NCBI RefSeq assembly: GCF_013362815.1
Contig: NZ_JABFVK010000009.1
Coordinates: forward strand, 62,001-126,000
Direction: 5' to 3'
DNA from: Hamadaea sp.
GTDB lineage: Bacteria; Actinomycetota; Actinomycetes; Mycobacteriales; Micromonosporaceae
DNA length: 64,000 bases
The translations under genes were made by a program, and so were the position numbers. The notes beneath the pieces are model-generated. The model ran no database searches. It was not told the DNA's origin and worked only from the letters and a program-made list of their open reading frames with translations. Of this stretch, positions 17,164 to 26,097 are shown one piece after another (the stretch's first letter is position 1; each line of letters begins with the position of its first letter).

Positions 17164-17889
17164 GTGCCCAACCAAGTGTTCCGGGGAGTGCCCGATCGCC
17201 AGCTCGACGCCGTGATCTTCGACTTCCACGGAACGCTCGCCACGACCCAACCCCCGGTGACCTGGGTCGGAGCCGCCCTGGTCCAGCTGGGGGCGGCGCT
17301 CGACCCCGGCCGGCTCACCGTTCTCGCCGACCGGTACGCGACCGCGGGCGGACTGCCCGGCGTGGCGCAGCGGGACGCCCGGATCCCGGTCCACCTCGCC
17401 GAGGTGTGGGCCGACCGCGACCTGTCGGCGTACGCCCATCGCGCGGCGTACGTGGGGTTGTGCGACACGGTCGACTCCGGGGTGGACGGACTGTCCGAGG
17501 CGATCTACGAGCGCGTGCTGACGCCGGAGGGCTGGGTGGTCTACGCCGACGCCGTGCCGACGATCCGGGCGCTGCGCGAGGCCGGGGTGGCGGTCGGCGT
17601 ACTGTCCAACATCGGGTTCGACATCCGCCCGCACTTGTCGGCCTGGGGCATCGGTGACGTGCCGGCGACCTTGTCCTACGAGGTCGGCCTGATCAAGCCC
17701 GATCCCAAGATCTTCCTGCGGGCGTGTGCCGCACTGGGCGCCGAGCCCGAGCGGACGCTCATGATCGGCGACACGCCCGCCGACGCCGGAGCCGTGCACG
17801 CCGGCCTGCGTACGCTCGTCCTGCCGGCCGCCGAGCCTGGTCAGGCGAACGGCTTGAGCGCGGCGCTGAACCTTGCCGTACCCCACTGA
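17164..17889 (+). CDS. HAD-family hydrolase with DxH variant of motif I
   Basis: 241 residues. Motif I reads IFDFHGTL, so the second aspartate (general acid/base) is replaced by His; later motifs are normal (GVLSNIG, GLIKPDPKIF, MIGDTPADAG). The replacement may slow phosphoaspartate turnover or reflect another chemistry. GTG 17164 follows TATGGT (17152-17157) by 6 nt. It sits alone on the plus strand between helY and the lipid kinase gene. Confidence 0.8.
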   Translation: MPNQVFRGVPDRQLDAVIFDFHGTLATTQPPVTWVGAALVQLGAALDPGRLTVLADRYATAGGLPGVAQRDARIPVHLAEVWADRDLSAYAHRAAYVGLCDTVDSGVDGLSEAIYERVLTPEGWVVYADAVPTIRALREAGVAVGVLSNIGFDIRPHLSAWGIGDVPATLSYEVGLIKPDPKIFLRACAALGAEPERTLMIGDTPADAGAVHAGLRTLVLPAAEPGQANGLSAALNLAVPH

Positions 17890-17934
17890 ATAACACCAAA
17901 ACGGGCAGGCCATGTCCCGCTCATACCCACTCCG

Positions 17935-18819
17935 TCAGCCGAGCACGCGCAGCGCTCCGGGCACGGCGGTGATCGTCACCGGCAGGGGCAGCGAGCGTTC
18001 GCCGTCGGCGTAGCTCGTGATCCCGTCGCACTCGACCGTCACGACGCTGCCGCGCAGTTGTCGTACCGCCGGGTGGGTGACGTGCGTTCCCGCGTACACC
18101 TTGGGTTTGATCCGCATGAGTGTGAACCGCGAGACCGGCCCGGCCAGGACCAGATCCAGCAGCCCGTCGGTCGGATCGGCGGCCGGGCAGATCCGCATAC
18201 CGCCGCCGTACTGCGCGGTGTTGCCGACCGCGACCAGGACCGCGTCCAGATCCTCCGCGACGCCGTCGACGGTGATCCGGTAGCGGCGCGGGCGCATACG
18301 GGCCAGCTCCAGCACGATGGCGACGTCGTAGCGACGCGGGCCGCGCGGGAAGCGCATGCGGTTGGCCAGCTCGTTGACCAGCGTGTCGAAGCCCAGTCCG
18401 ATGACCCCCGCGGACCAGCGCACGACATCGTCGCGCTCCATCTTCGCCAGGTCGAAATCCCTGGTCTGCCCGCTGGCCAGGGCGGCGGCCGCCTTCTCCA
18501 GGGCTTCGCGCGGATCGGCCGGCACGCCCAGGCAGGCGGCCACGTCGTTGCCCGTCCCGGCCGGCACGATGCCCAGCGGCACGCCCGTCCCGGCCACCGC
18601 CTGGACCGCGCGGTGCAAAGTCCCGTCCCCGCCCACGGTGATCAGGGCTCGCGCGCCGTCGGCGACCGCCGTCCGGCACGCGGCTTCCGCCTCCTCAGGG
18701 GTACGCACAGCGAGCAGCACGGCGTCGGGGCCGAGGACCTGTGCGACCTGGTCGCGCAGGCCCGCATGGCGACCCCGGCCTGCTGTCGGGTTCACCAGCA
18801 CCGCCACCTGCCCCGCCAT
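17935..18819 (-). CDS. Diacylglycerol/sphingosine kinase-like lipid kinase
   Basis: 294 residues from ATG 18819. VGGDGTLHRAV and PAGTGNDVA are the nucleotide-binding motifs of the DAGK catalytic domain; the C-terminal beta domain follows. It likely phosphorylates diacylglycerol or a related lipid at the membrane. The N-terminus MAGQVAVLVNPTAGRGRHAG is the typical family start, so the 54 additional upstream in-frame residues encoded by the tandem repeat are excluded. AAAGGGG in the last repeat unit serves as ribosome-binding site. Confidence 0.85.
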   Translation of the reverse strand: MAGQVAVLVNPTAGRGRHAGLRDQVAQVLGPDAVLLAVRTPEEAEAACRTAVADGARALITVGGDGTLHRAVQAVAGTGVPLGIVPAGTGNDVAACLGVPADPREALEKAAAALASGQTRDFDLAKMERDDVVRWSAGVIGLGFDTLVNELANRMRFPRGPRRYDVAIVLELARMRPRRYRITVDGVAEDLDAVLVAVGNTAQYGGGMRICPAADPTDGLLDLVLAGPVSRFTLMRIKPKVYAGTHVTHPAVRQLRGSVVTVECDGITSYADGERSLPLPVTITAVPGALRVLG

Positions 18820-18820
18820 T

Positions 18821-18920
18821 CCCGCCCCTTTCCGCGCGGCCCCGCCCCTTTCCGCGCGGCCCCGCCCCTTTCCGCGCGGCCCCGCCCCTTTCCGCGCGGC
18901 CCCGCCCCTTTCCGCGCGAT
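18821..18920. repeat. 20-bp tandem repeat, 5 units
   Basis: CCCGCCCCTTTCCGCGCGGC repeated at 18821, 18841, 18861, 18881 and 18901; the last unit ends in GAT and enters repeat R4. On the minus strand each unit contains GGAAAGGGG, a ribosome-binding-site-like core, and the array abuts the lipid kinase start. Confidence 0.92.
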
Positions 18921-18998
18921 CATGAACCTTCGGCCATGATCGGCCGGCGTGTCGTGTCCCCAGCGCCCTGATCGTTCCCACGGGCGGGTGATCGACTT
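18917..18998. repeat. Dispersed intergenic repeat family R4, copy 2
   Basis: Begins GATCATGAACCTTCGGCCATG and shares CCGGCGTGTCGTGTCC and GGGTGATCGAC with 1833-1916, in the same orientation. As in copy 1 a tandem array abuts its GATCATGAAC end. Confidence 0.8.
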
Positions 18999-19026
18999 CG
19001 CCGACCGGCGTGGGGGAAGTATGCGT

Positions 19027-19059
19027 GAGCCCCCGCCTCTGTACGAGAGGCGGGGGCTC
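19027..19059 (-). terminator. Strong hairpin terminator after tatC
   Basis: GAGCCCCCGCCTCT, 5-nt loop, AGAGGCGGGGGCTC: a perfect 14-bp stem. It lies 34 bp past the tatC stop. No T-run follows, as is common for actinobacterial terminators. Confidence 0.75.
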
Positions 19060-19093
19060 ATCGACGGTCGGACCGACGGGGATCTGGAGCTGA

Positions 19094-20047
19094 TCAGGTC
19101 ATGTCGTCCCAGCGGTTCGGCTGACGTTCGATCCGCTCCGGCTGCTCGACCGGGGTCGGCTCGTCGATCACGGACGGGGCCGCGACCGGCTCCGATCCCT
19201 CGATCGGCTCGGGGTCGTACTCGAGCTCCGAGGCCTGGTCGTCGCCGAGATCGGGGAACTGACGACGGTGCTTGCGGTCACGCCGCTTGTCGTTGAGGAT
19301 CGCGATCCCGCAAGCGATGAAGTAGAGCACCATCAGCGCGCTGGCGAGCAGCGTCATGCCGAACGGACCCGGGTCCGGCGTGGTGATCGCGGCGAACGCG
19401 AAGAACACGATGATGGCGACCCGCCACCAACCGAGCATGCGCTTGCCCCGGACCAGCCCGGTGAAGTTGAGAAGTAGCAACAGCACCGGGAACTCGAACG
19501 AGAGCCCGAAGAGTAGGACGAGGTTCGTGACGAACGACAGATAGCTGCTGGCTTCGAGCGAGGTCGCCTTGACCGCGCCGTGGGTGAGCAGGAACTCGAG
19601 GCCCTTGCTGACCACCAGTGAGGCGAGCACCGCGCCGGCGAAGAACAGCGGCACGGCGATCGCACCGAACATGTACGCCCACTTGCGTTCGTGCTTGTGC
19701 AGGCCCGGCGCGATGAACGCCCAGAGCTGGTAAAGCCAGAACGGCGCGGCGACGATCAACCCGCCCCACAGGGCGATCTTCATGCTCATCAGGAGCGGAT
19801 CGGTCGCCTTGAGGACGACGAAGTCACACGTGCCGTTACCTGCGAGGTCCAGATTGCAGTACGGCTCTTTGATGAAGTCGAAGATCTGATCCGAGAAGTA
19901 GAAGGCGACGAAGAAACCGACCACGATCGCCAGGACCGCTTTGGTCAAGCGGCTACGGAGCTCCCGGATGTGCTCGATGAGGGTCATCGAGCCGTCGGAG
20001 GCTCGTTCGAATTGGGTCGGCTTCTGCCGACGTGCCGGGGTAGTCAC
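19094..20047 (-). CDS. tatC: Twin-arginine translocase subunit TatC
   Basis: 317 residues. Starts TTPARRQKPTQFERASDGSM, then the conserved MTLIEHIRELRSRL amphipathic region and six transmembrane segments (for example VLAIVVGFFVAFYF). The C-terminus is a long charged cytoplasmic tail ending WDDMT, longer than in E. coli. TatC recognises the RR signal peptide of folded export substrates. GTG 20047 lies 13 bp after the tatA stop, with GAGG upstream. Confidence 0.93.
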   Translation of the reverse strand: MTTPARRQKPTQFERASDGSMTLIEHIRELRSRLTKAVLAIVVGFFVAFYFSDQIFDFIKEPYCNLDLAGNGTCDFVVLKATDPLLMSMKIALWGGLIVAAPFWLYQLWAFIAPGLHKHERKWAYMFGAIAVPLFFAGAVLASLVVSKGLEFLLTHGAVKATSLEASSYLSFVTNLVLLFGLSFEFPVLLLLLNFTGLVRGKRMLGWWRVAIIVFFAFAAITTPDPGPFGMTLLASALMVLYFIACGIAILNDKRRDRKHRRQFPDLGDDQASELEYDPEPIEGSEPVAAPSVIDEPTPVEQPERIERQPNRWDDMT

Positions 20048-20060
20048 GCCGGGGCCGACC

Positions 20061-20327
20061 TCAGCGGTCGGCGACGCGCTCGCGCTGCACCGGGTCGGCG
20101 TTCTGCTGAACCTCACCGGTCAGCGGCGCACGGCCCGACTGCGCGTCGGCCTTCTCACCCAAGTCGTCCTTGGGCTTGTCGTCGTCCATAAGACCCTTGG
20201 TCTCGGCCTTCATGATCCGCATCGACCGGCCGAGCGAACGGGCTGCGTCCGGCAACCGCTTCGAGCCGAAGATGACAACGATCACAACAACCAGAAGGAT
20301 GATGTGCCACGGCCTGAGGGCGCCCAT
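20061..20327 (-). CDS. tatA: Twin-arginine translocase subunit TatA
   Basis: 88 residues. One N-terminal membrane helix ([12 protein letters not shown]), the hinge [18 protein letters not shown] and a charged tail: classic TatA/E. It forms the Tat pore with TatC. ATG 20327 has TTGGAG 6 nt upstream; an earlier TTG at 20339 is less likely. The 135-bp region upstream (20328-20462) contains TAGGAT on the minus strand at 20380-20375 as a possible -10. Confidence 0.92.
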   Translation of the reverse strand: MGALRPWHIILLVVVIVVIFGSKRLPDAARSLGRSMRIMKAETKGLMDDDKPKDDLGEKADAQSGRAPLTGEVQQNADPVQRERVADR

Positions 20328-20462
20328 GTCGTGCTCCAAGTGTGATCAAGTTGAGGGGCTGGTGTTTCGGCCCCATCCTACGTGCGTTTCCCCGGATCGC
20401 CACGTCCCTTGGTGGCTACGTCCGCTCCGGCTGGTGAAGTGTTGACCATCACGTCCGCAACG

Positions 20463-20729
20463 TCAACTAACTCTTTGTTCCTTTTGGGCGCGTTTGGCCG
20501 CTATCTCCGCCACGCCCGCCTGGACTAGGGCGATCTTCTCCTGGAGGGCGACCGATTGCGCCTGCAGTCCGCTGAGACGTTCCTGGAGGCGCTGGGCGTC
20601 CGCCACCCGGCCGAGCAGATCGGTCTGGGCCTGCTGGAAGGCGGGGAGACGGCGTACGACCGAGCGCGCCGCCAAGGCGAGCACGGCGACGCTGACCACG
20701 ACGATGGCGAGCACGATCCAGCCGATCAC
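20463..20729 (-). CDS. Small membrane-anchored coiled-coil protein
   Basis: 88 residues: a single N-terminal helix (IGWIVLAIVVVSVAVLALAA), then a long amphipathic coiled coil (heptad-like LQERLSGLQAQ, LQEKIALVQ) and a basic end. I do not recognise a family. It lies between tatA and pafC in a run of minus-strand genes, so a role in export or a simple operon passenger are both possible. Confidence 0.65.
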   Translation of the reverse strand: MIGWIVLAIVVVSVAVLALAARSVVRRLPAFQQAQTDLLGRVADAQRLQERLSGLQAQSVALQEKIALVQAGVAEIAAKRAQKEQRVS

Positions 20730-20760
20730 GCCCGCACCATACCCCCGCTGAGGGCTCCTC

Positions 20761-21168
20761 TCACTCGGCGGCGCGCCGCCGGCTCCAGTAGACCCCGAAG
20801 ATCGGGATCACGGCGAACGCGGTCAGCCCGATGACCGCGCCGTGGAAGTGGCCGAGGAACTCCAGGCCCAGCAGTGCGAGCGGGGGCAGTACGCCGAGCA
20901 CGACCAGTGCCGCGATGTCGGCGAACCGGATCGCCAGATGCTGGCCGAGCTGTTTGCCGAGCGGGCCGTCGGTTTCGGCGTACCAGGCGTCGATCGGGAT
21001 GTCGCCGGAGTCGGCGACCCGCCGCCATTGCACGTCCAATCCGAGGCGACGGCCCAACGCCACTCGCAAAGCCTTGTCCCACCGTCGCCGGTAGACGATC
21101 GAGAGCACCAGGTACGCCGAAAGCCCAAGGACGGCAACGACCGCCTGGACGCCGAGGGGGATCTCCAC
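20761..21168 (-). CDS. Membrane protein of unknown function
   Basis: 135 residues with three hydrophobic segments: VQAVVAVLGLSAYLVLSIVY, a central AALVVLGVLPPLALLGLEFL and GLTAFAVIPIFGVYW near the C-terminus, with a soluble loop between the first two. No family recognised. It lies 18 bp after pafC and probably belongs to the pafBC transcript. Confidence 0.6.
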   Translation of the reverse strand: MEIPLGVQAVVAVLGLSAYLVLSIVYRRRWDKALRVALGRRLGLDVQWRRVADSGDIPIDAWYAETDGPLGKQLGQHLAIRFADIAALVVLGVLPPLALLGLEFLGHFHGAVIGLTAFAVIPIFGVYWSRRRAAE

Positions 21169-21186
21169 GGCGAGAGGTTAAGCGAA

Positions 21187-22149
21187 TCAGGCGTACGCCG
21201 CGAGGGCCTCCAGGACCGCTCCGCGTACCGATTCGGCGAGTTCCGCCGGGGCGATGACGTCCACACCCGGGCCGAGTCCGAGGACGAACCGGCGAGCCCA
21301 GTCCAGATCGCTGACCCGCAGCGTGACGAGCCACTCCTCGGGCGTGATCTCGTCGACCGTCTCGACCGGGTAGTACTCGGTGATCCAGCGGTCGCCGCGG
21401 CCGATCCGGATCGTGATCGTGGGCAGTTCCTGCGAGGGCCGGAAGACCTGCTCGTCCACCACCGTCGACTGAGCCTGCGGCGGCGGCGCGGCCGGCTCGT
21501 CCAACTCGTTCAGGGCGTCGATGCGATCGATCTTGAACAGCCGCACCGCGCCGGCCCGGCGGCACCATGCCTCCACATAGGAGCGGTCGGCCACCACGAT
21601 GACGCGCATCGGGTCGATGACCCGCTCGGTCGACTCGTCGCGAGTCGCCGTGTAGTAGGTGATCCGCAGCGCTCGCCCTCGTTCGACCGCCGCGCGTACG
21701 GTGGCGAGCCGGTCGTCGGCCGAACCGCCGTCGGGTGACTGAACGGCGATCGGCGCGTCGGCGACGTCTCCGGCGGCGCTCTCGATCTTGGCCAGCGCCC
21801 GCAGAATGGCGTCCCGCTGGGCGATGCCCGGCGTCTCGGCCAGCATCCGCAGCGCCACGACCAACGCGGTCGCCTCGTCGGGCCGCAGCCGCAGCGGGCG
21901 GTCGATCCCGGCGTCGTAGGTGATGGTGACCCGGTCACCGTCGAACGCCATGTCGATAAGGTCGCCCGGACCATAGCCGGGCAGGCCGCAGACCCAGAGC
22001 AGCTCCAAGTCGTCGCGTACCTGCGCCTCGGTCGCGCCCAGGTCGGCGGCCGCCTGCGCGACCTCCACGCCCGGGCGGGCGAGCAGATAGGGCACGAGGT
22101 TCAGCAGCCGGGCGAGCCGCTCGGACGAGGTGGTCCCCGGGCGCGTCAC
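21187..22149 (-). CDS. pafC: PafC, WYL-domain transcriptional regulator
   Basis: 320 residues. An N-terminal winged helix (ERLARLLNLVPYLLARPG) is followed by a WYL domain (ALRITYYTATRDE, then RVIDPMRVIVVADRSYVEAWC) and a C-terminal WCX region. PafB and PafC act as a heterodimer that activates the RecA-independent DNA-damage response in mycobacteria. GTG 22149 overlaps the pafB stop (GTGA), so the two are translationally coupled. Confidence 0.9.
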   Translation of the reverse strand: MTRPGTTSSERLARLLNLVPYLLARPGVEVAQAAADLGATEAQVRDDLELLWVCGLPGYGPGDLIDMAFDGDRVTITYDAGIDRPLRLRPDEATALVVALRMLAETPGIAQRDAILRALAKIESAAGDVADAPIAVQSPDGGSADDRLATVRAAVERGRALRITYYTATRDESTERVIDPMRVIVVADRSYVEAWCRRAGAVRLFKIDRIDALNELDEPAAPPPQAQSTVVDEQVFRPSQELPTITIRIGRGDRWITEYYPVETVDEITPEEWLVTLRVSDLDWARRFVLGLGPGVDVIAPAELAESVRGAVLEALAAYA

Positions 22150-23174
22150 GCGGCCACCCCCTGCTCGGAACGGGTTTGCTCCGGCAGCTCGGGGGACGCC
22201 AGCTTCTCGGCCAGCCCGGCCATGTCCCGGAGACGGCACACGATCGCTTCGCGGACTTCTTCGGGTTCCAGCACGATCACGTCCGGCCCGTACCGCACCA
22301 GCCACGCGGCCAGGCCGTGTGGTTCGGCGTACCGCAGGGTCAGGATGTCGCCGTCCGGCGTCGTCTCGACCTGCTCGGCCCAGCGGCGTACCCCTGCTGC
22401 TCGTCCTGGACGGGCCAGAACCCGCGCGGACCGGGTGCGCTCGTGCGGGCCGGACCAGCGCGCGACGTGGCTGATGAGATTGAGGTCGGCCGGCGGCGTG
22501 TAGGCGCCGGTGGGACCGACCAGCCGCACCGTGCCCGAGATCCGGGACAGCCGGAAGCAGCGCGTCGCGGCTCGGTCGGTGTCGTGCCCGACGACGTACC
22601 AGCGACCGCGCCAGCAGACCACGCCCCAGGGCTGAAGGTGCCGGATCGCGGACGCGTCCTGCTCGGGGACGCGGTAGTTGAAGGTGACCGCGCGGCGCTC
22701 GCGGGCCGCAGTGGCCAGCGGCGTGAACGCGGGGTCGACCGCGACGACCGGCTCGACGCCGAGCGTGGCCTCACCGTCCACCTCGACCCCGCCGGCGCGC
22801 AGCTTGGCCAGGCCCGAGCTCGCGGCGGCGGCCATGCCCGCGTGCCGCCACAGGCGCGCGGCCACGCCCACGGCGGCCGCTTCGTCCGGCGCGAGCGGGA
22901 TCTCGGGGAGGCCGTAATCACGGCGGGCGATGCGATAGCCCGGCTCCGCGTCGAACACGCTCGCCGTGCCGATTTCCAGGGGTACGCCCAGCTCCCGCAG
23001 CTCTGCCTTGTCGCGTTCGAACTTGCGCTGGAAGGCCTCGTGCTCGCGGGGATCGTCGGAATCGTGCTCGTAACCGGGAACGGTCGCGGCGATCTGGGCA
23101 GCCGTGAGGAACCTGCGCGTTGAGAGCAGGCAGATCACCAAGTTGACGAGGCGTTCGGTGCGGCTGCGCGACAC
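22146..23174 (-). CDS. pafB: PafB, WYL-domain transcriptional regulator
   Basis: 342 residues. Starts MSRSRTERLVNLVICLLSTR, the winged helix, then a WYL domain with RRAVTFNYRVPEQ and HLQPWGVVCWRGRWYVVGHD. It is the partner of PafC in DNA-damage gene activation. GTG 23174 is preceded by TAGCGT with a 6-nt gap, so the operon head is probably leaderless. Divergent from the DUF3866 gene. Confidence 0.9.
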   Translation of the reverse strand: MSRSRTERLVNLVICLLSTRRFLTAAQIAATVPGYEHDSDDPREHEAFQRKFERDKAELRELGVPLEIGTASVFDAEPGYRIARRDYGLPEIPLAPDEAAAVGVAARLWRHAGMAAAASSGLAKLRAGGVEVDGEATLGVEPVVAVDPAFTPLATAARERRAVTFNYRVPEQDASAIRHLQPWGVVCWRGRWYVVGHDTDRAATRCFRLSRISGTVRLVGPTGAYTPPADLNLISHVARWSGPHERTRSARVLARPGRAAGVRRWAEQVETTPDGDILTLRYAEPHGLAAWLVRYGPDVIVLEPEEVREAIVCRLRDMAGLAEKLASPELPEQTRSEQGVAA

Positions 23175-23307
23175 AGAGCAACGCTAGCAGCGTCTCGGCC
23201 CGGCGTCGCCCCCGGCTCCCGAAAAGATCGAACTAACGTTCGGAAGAGTGACAGTCCGTGTGCGAGCGCTGCGATACGAGCGACTCGTGTGCCGCTAGGG
23301 TGTCGTG

Positions 23308-24384
23308 GTGATCAGGTGGCGCGCGGGATCGGTGGAGTCGGTCGGCCGGCGGTGGCGGGGCGCCGTCGAGCTGGAGGTACGCCTCGATCGGCGGACGCCT
23401 GACGATCCGGCGTCGGTGCGCGCGCTGGCGTACCCGGCCATCGTCGGGGAACCGCACGAAGGTGACCGAGTGTTGCTGAACGCCACCGCCCTGGCCCTTG
23501 GCCTGGGAACCGGCGGGTACGCCCTGGTCGTGGCCCTGCCGGACCGGCTGCCGCCGGACCCGTCCGGCCCCGGCCACATCGTCAAATCCCGTTACACTCC
23601 GTTACAGACGGTGACGCTCGCGGCCGACGAAGAGGATTCTCCCTTTCGTTCGTCACTGGAGCGCGCCGACGATCTCGGTGGTATGCCGGTCGTCCTGGCG
23701 GATCTGCATTCGGCCCTTCCGGCGATCCTGGCCGGGGTGACCGCCACCCGCCCGGGTACGCGAGTGGCGTACGTCATGACCGACGGCGGGGCGCTGCCGG
23801 CCTGGTTCTCCCGGACGCTGTCCGAGCTGACTGAGCTCCCTGGGCACCTAGCCGGGATCGTGACCGCCGGGCAGGCGTACGGGGGTGATCTGGAGGCGGT
23901 CAACGTCCACAGCGCGCTCCTGGCCGCCCGGTACGCCCTCGACGCCGAGCTGACGATCGTGGCGCAGGGGCCGGGCAACCTCGGCACCGGAACGATCTGG
24001 GGCTACTCCGGGGTGGCCGTCGGCGAGGCGGTCAACGCGGTGGCCACCCTCGGTGGGCGGCCGGTCGGATCATTGCGGATCTCCGACGCCGATCCCCGGG
24101 ACCGGCACCGGGGCGTGTCCCACCACAGCCTCACGGCGTACGCCCGCGTGGCGCTGGTCCCGGCGGACCTGCCCGTCCCCGCTCCCCTGGCCGCCGGGCT
24201 GGCGTCGGAACTGGCGCCCTTGCAGGGCAAGCATCGGCTCGTGGAAGTCGACTGCGCGGGGCTGGACGAGGCGCTGCGGGCGTCTCCGGTCAAGCTTTCG
24301 ACGATGGGACGGGGGCTCGACGCGGACTACGCGTACTTCCTCGCGGCTGCGGCCGCCGGACGCCACGCCGCCGCCCTGCTCTGA
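23308..24384 (+). CDS. DUF3866 family protein
   Basis: 358 residues of a conserved actinobacterial family of unknown function. Features include a beta-rich N-terminus and a glycine-rich core: GVTATRPGTRVAYVMTDGGA, then VAQGPGNLGTGTIWGYSG. No membrane segments. GTG 23308 has TAGGGT (23296-23301) 6 nt upstream; GTG 23305 is the alternative. It lies between pafA and pafB on the opposite strand, as an interruption of the pupylation genes. Confidence 0.75.
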   Translation: MIRWRAGSVESVGRRWRGAVELEVRLDRRTPDDPASVRALAYPAIVGEPHEGDRVLLNATALALGLGTGGYALVVALPDRLPPDPSGPGHIVKSRYTPLQTVTLAADEEDSPFRSSLERADDLGGMPVVLADLHSALPAILAGVTATRPGTRVAYVMTDGGALPAWFSRTLSELTELPGHLAGIVTAGQAYGGDLEAVNVHSALLAARYALDAELTIVAQGPGNLGTGTIWGYSGVAVGEAVNAVATLGGRPVGSLRISDADPRDRHRGVSHHSLTAYARVALVPADLPVPAPLAAGLASELAPLQGKHRLVEVDCAGLDEALRASPVKLSTMGRGLDADYAYFLAAAAAGRHAAALL

Positions 24385-24414
24385 CCGCCGCCCTATGGGC
24401 GGGCGCGGGGCGGG

Positions 24415-24642
24415 TCAGGCGAAGATGACGAAGAGCGTGAAGCCGATGACGACCGCCGCGAGGATCGCGGCGAGCACCCAGGTCGGCACCTTGTACTCAC
24501 CGCGCCGGTTCCGCTCGATCTCGGCGCGGATCTTCGCCTTCCGGCGCTCCCACCGGGGCTGAACCTCGTCGATCCGGCGGCCGAAGATGTCGCGCTGAAT
24601 GCGCTGCCGCTGCTCGGGGTCGGGGGTCTCGTTGTCGCTCAT
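24415..24642 (-). CDS. Small C-terminally anchored membrane protein
   Basis: 75 residues: an acidic/basic cytoplasmic part (PEQRQRIQRDIFGRR) and one C-terminal helix (VPTWVLAAILAAVVIGFTLF). No family recognised. It begins 65 bp after the pafA stop, beyond a strong hairpin, so it is probably transcribed separately (TAGGCT 10 nt upstream of the ATG). Confidence 0.6.
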   Translation of the reverse strand: MSDNETPDPEQRQRIQRDIFGRRIDEVQPRWERRKAKIRAEIERNRRGEYKVPTWVLAAILAAVVIGFTLFVIFA

Positions 24643-24661
24643 GGTGCGCCGAAGCCTACAC

Positions 24662-24698
24662 CCCGCCGCCCGCACCCGAGCCGGATGCGGGCGGCGGG
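24662..24698 (-). terminator. Hairpin terminator after pafA
   Basis: CCCGCCGCCCGCA and TGCGGGCGGCGGG form a perfect 13-bp stem with an 11-nt loop, 9 bp past the pafA stop. Confidence 0.7.
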
Positions 24699-24706
24699 AC
24701 GGCCGG

Positions 24707-26065
24707 TCACATGCTGGCGATGAGGCGGTCCACCCGCTCGTCGTGGGCCCGGAACGGGTCCTTGCAGAGCACGGTGCGCTGCGCCTGGTCGTTGAGCTTG
24801 AGGTGCACCCAGTCCACGGTGAAGTCGCGGCGCTTCTCCTGGGCGTGCCGGATGAACTCGCCACGGAGCCGGGCCCGGGTGGTCTGCGGCGGCGTCTCCT
24901 TGGCCTCGTAGATGCGCAGGTCCTGGACGGCCCGTTCGACCTGGCTCCGCTTCTCCAGCAGCGGGTAGAGCCCGCGGCCGCGCCGGATGTCGTGGTACGC
25001 CAAGTCGAGCTGAGCGACGCGGGGATGCGCCAACGGGAGGTCGTTCTTGGCCTGGTAGCGCTCGATGAGACGCAGCTTGGTGACCCAGTCGATCTCGCGG
25101 GACACCGGCTCCAGGTCGCCGGTCTCGACGGCGGTCAGCACCCGGCCCCACAGTTCGATGACCTGCTTGGAGACGTCGTCGTGGGCCCGCTTCGCGACGA
25201 ACTCGGCGGCCTTGGCGAAGTACTCCTGCTGGATCTCCAGCGCGCTGGCCTCCCGGCCACTGGCCAGCCGGATACGCCGGCGGCCGGTGATGTCGTGGGA
25301 GACCTCCCGGATGGCCCGGATCGGGTTCTCCAGCGACAGGTCGGTCATCGCGACCCCGGCCTCGATCATCCGCAGGACGATGTCGGCCGACCCCACCTTC
25401 AGCAGGGTGGTCATCTCGTTCATGTTGGAGTCGCCGACGATCACGTGCAGCCGCCGATAGCGCTCGGCGTCCGCGTGCGGCTCGTCGCGGGTGTTGATGA
25501 TGGGCCGGCTCCGGGTGGTCGCGCTCGAGACGCCTTCCCAGATGTGCTCGGCGCGCTGCGACAGGCAGTACACCGCTCCGCGCGGCGTCTGCAGGACTTT
25601 CCCGGCCCCGCAGATCAGCTGCCGGGTGACCAGGAACGGGATGAGGACGTCGGCCAGGCGGCCGAACTCGCCGTGCCGGCTGACGAGATAGTTCTCGTGG
25701 CAGCCGTACGAGTTGCCGGCCGAGTCGGTGTTGTTCTTGAAGAGGTAGATCTCACCCGCGATGCCCTCGTCGTGCAGCCGCTTCTCGGCGTCGACCAGCA
25801 GTCCTTCGAGGATGCGCTCGCCCGCCCGATCATGGGCGACCAAGTCGAGCAGCGAGTCGCACTCAGGGGTGGCGTACTCGGGGTGGGAGCCCACGTCCAG
25901 GTAGAGGCGTGCGCCGTTGCGGAGGAAGACGTTGCTCGAACGGCCCCACGAGACCACCCGCCGGAACAGGTAGCGCGCCACCTCGTCCGGCGACAGCCGA
26001 CGCTGCCCCCGATACGTGCAGGTGACGCCGTACTCCGTCTCGATGCCGTAGATGCGCCGGTCCAT
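24707..26065 (-). CDS. pafA: Pup--protein ligase PafA
   Basis: 452 residues, the PafA length. The glutamine-synthetase-like start [16 protein letters not shown] carries the catalytic Glu/Asp cluster, with [20 protein letters not shown] and the conserved [14 protein letters not shown]. It lacks the loop insertion found in Dop after the first strand, which separates the two. PafA ligates the C-terminal Glu of Pup to substrate lysines using ATP. ATG 26065 has TACTGT (26077-26072) exactly 6 nt upstream. Confidence 0.95.
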   Translation of the reverse strand: MDRRIYGIETEYGVTCTYRGQRRLSPDEVARYLFRRVVSWGRSSNVFLRNGARLYLDVGSHPEYATPECDSLLDLVAHDRAGERILEGLLVDAEKRLHDEGIAGEIYLFKNNTDSAGNSYGCHENYLVSRHGEFGRLADVLIPFLVTRQLICGAGKVLQTPRGAVYCLSQRAEHIWEGVSSATTRSRPIINTRDEPHADAERYRRLHVIVGDSNMNEMTTLLKVGSADIVLRMIEAGVAMTDLSLENPIRAIREVSHDITGRRRIRLASGREASALEIQQEYFAKAAEFVAKRAHDDVSKQVIELWGRVLTAVETGDLEPVSREIDWVTKLRLIERYQAKNDLPLAHPRVAQLDLAYHDIRRGRGLYPLLEKRSQVERAVQDLRIYEAKETPPQTTRARLRGEFIRHAQEKRRDFTVDWVHLKLNDQAQRTVLCKDPFRAHDERVDRLIASM

Positions 26066-26097
26066 CCCCAAACAGTACGCGAGATCACCTGCGAAGG

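Noticed and set aside
14948-17215. 755-codon plus-strand frame opposite helY
   Set aside because: Shadow of the helicase gene; no start signals and no recognisable domain.
18820-18981. 54-residue N-terminal extension of the lipid kinase through the 20-bp repeats
   Set aside because: The extension is repeat-encoded low complexity, and the family N-terminus starts at the ATG at 18819 with a ribosome-binding site.
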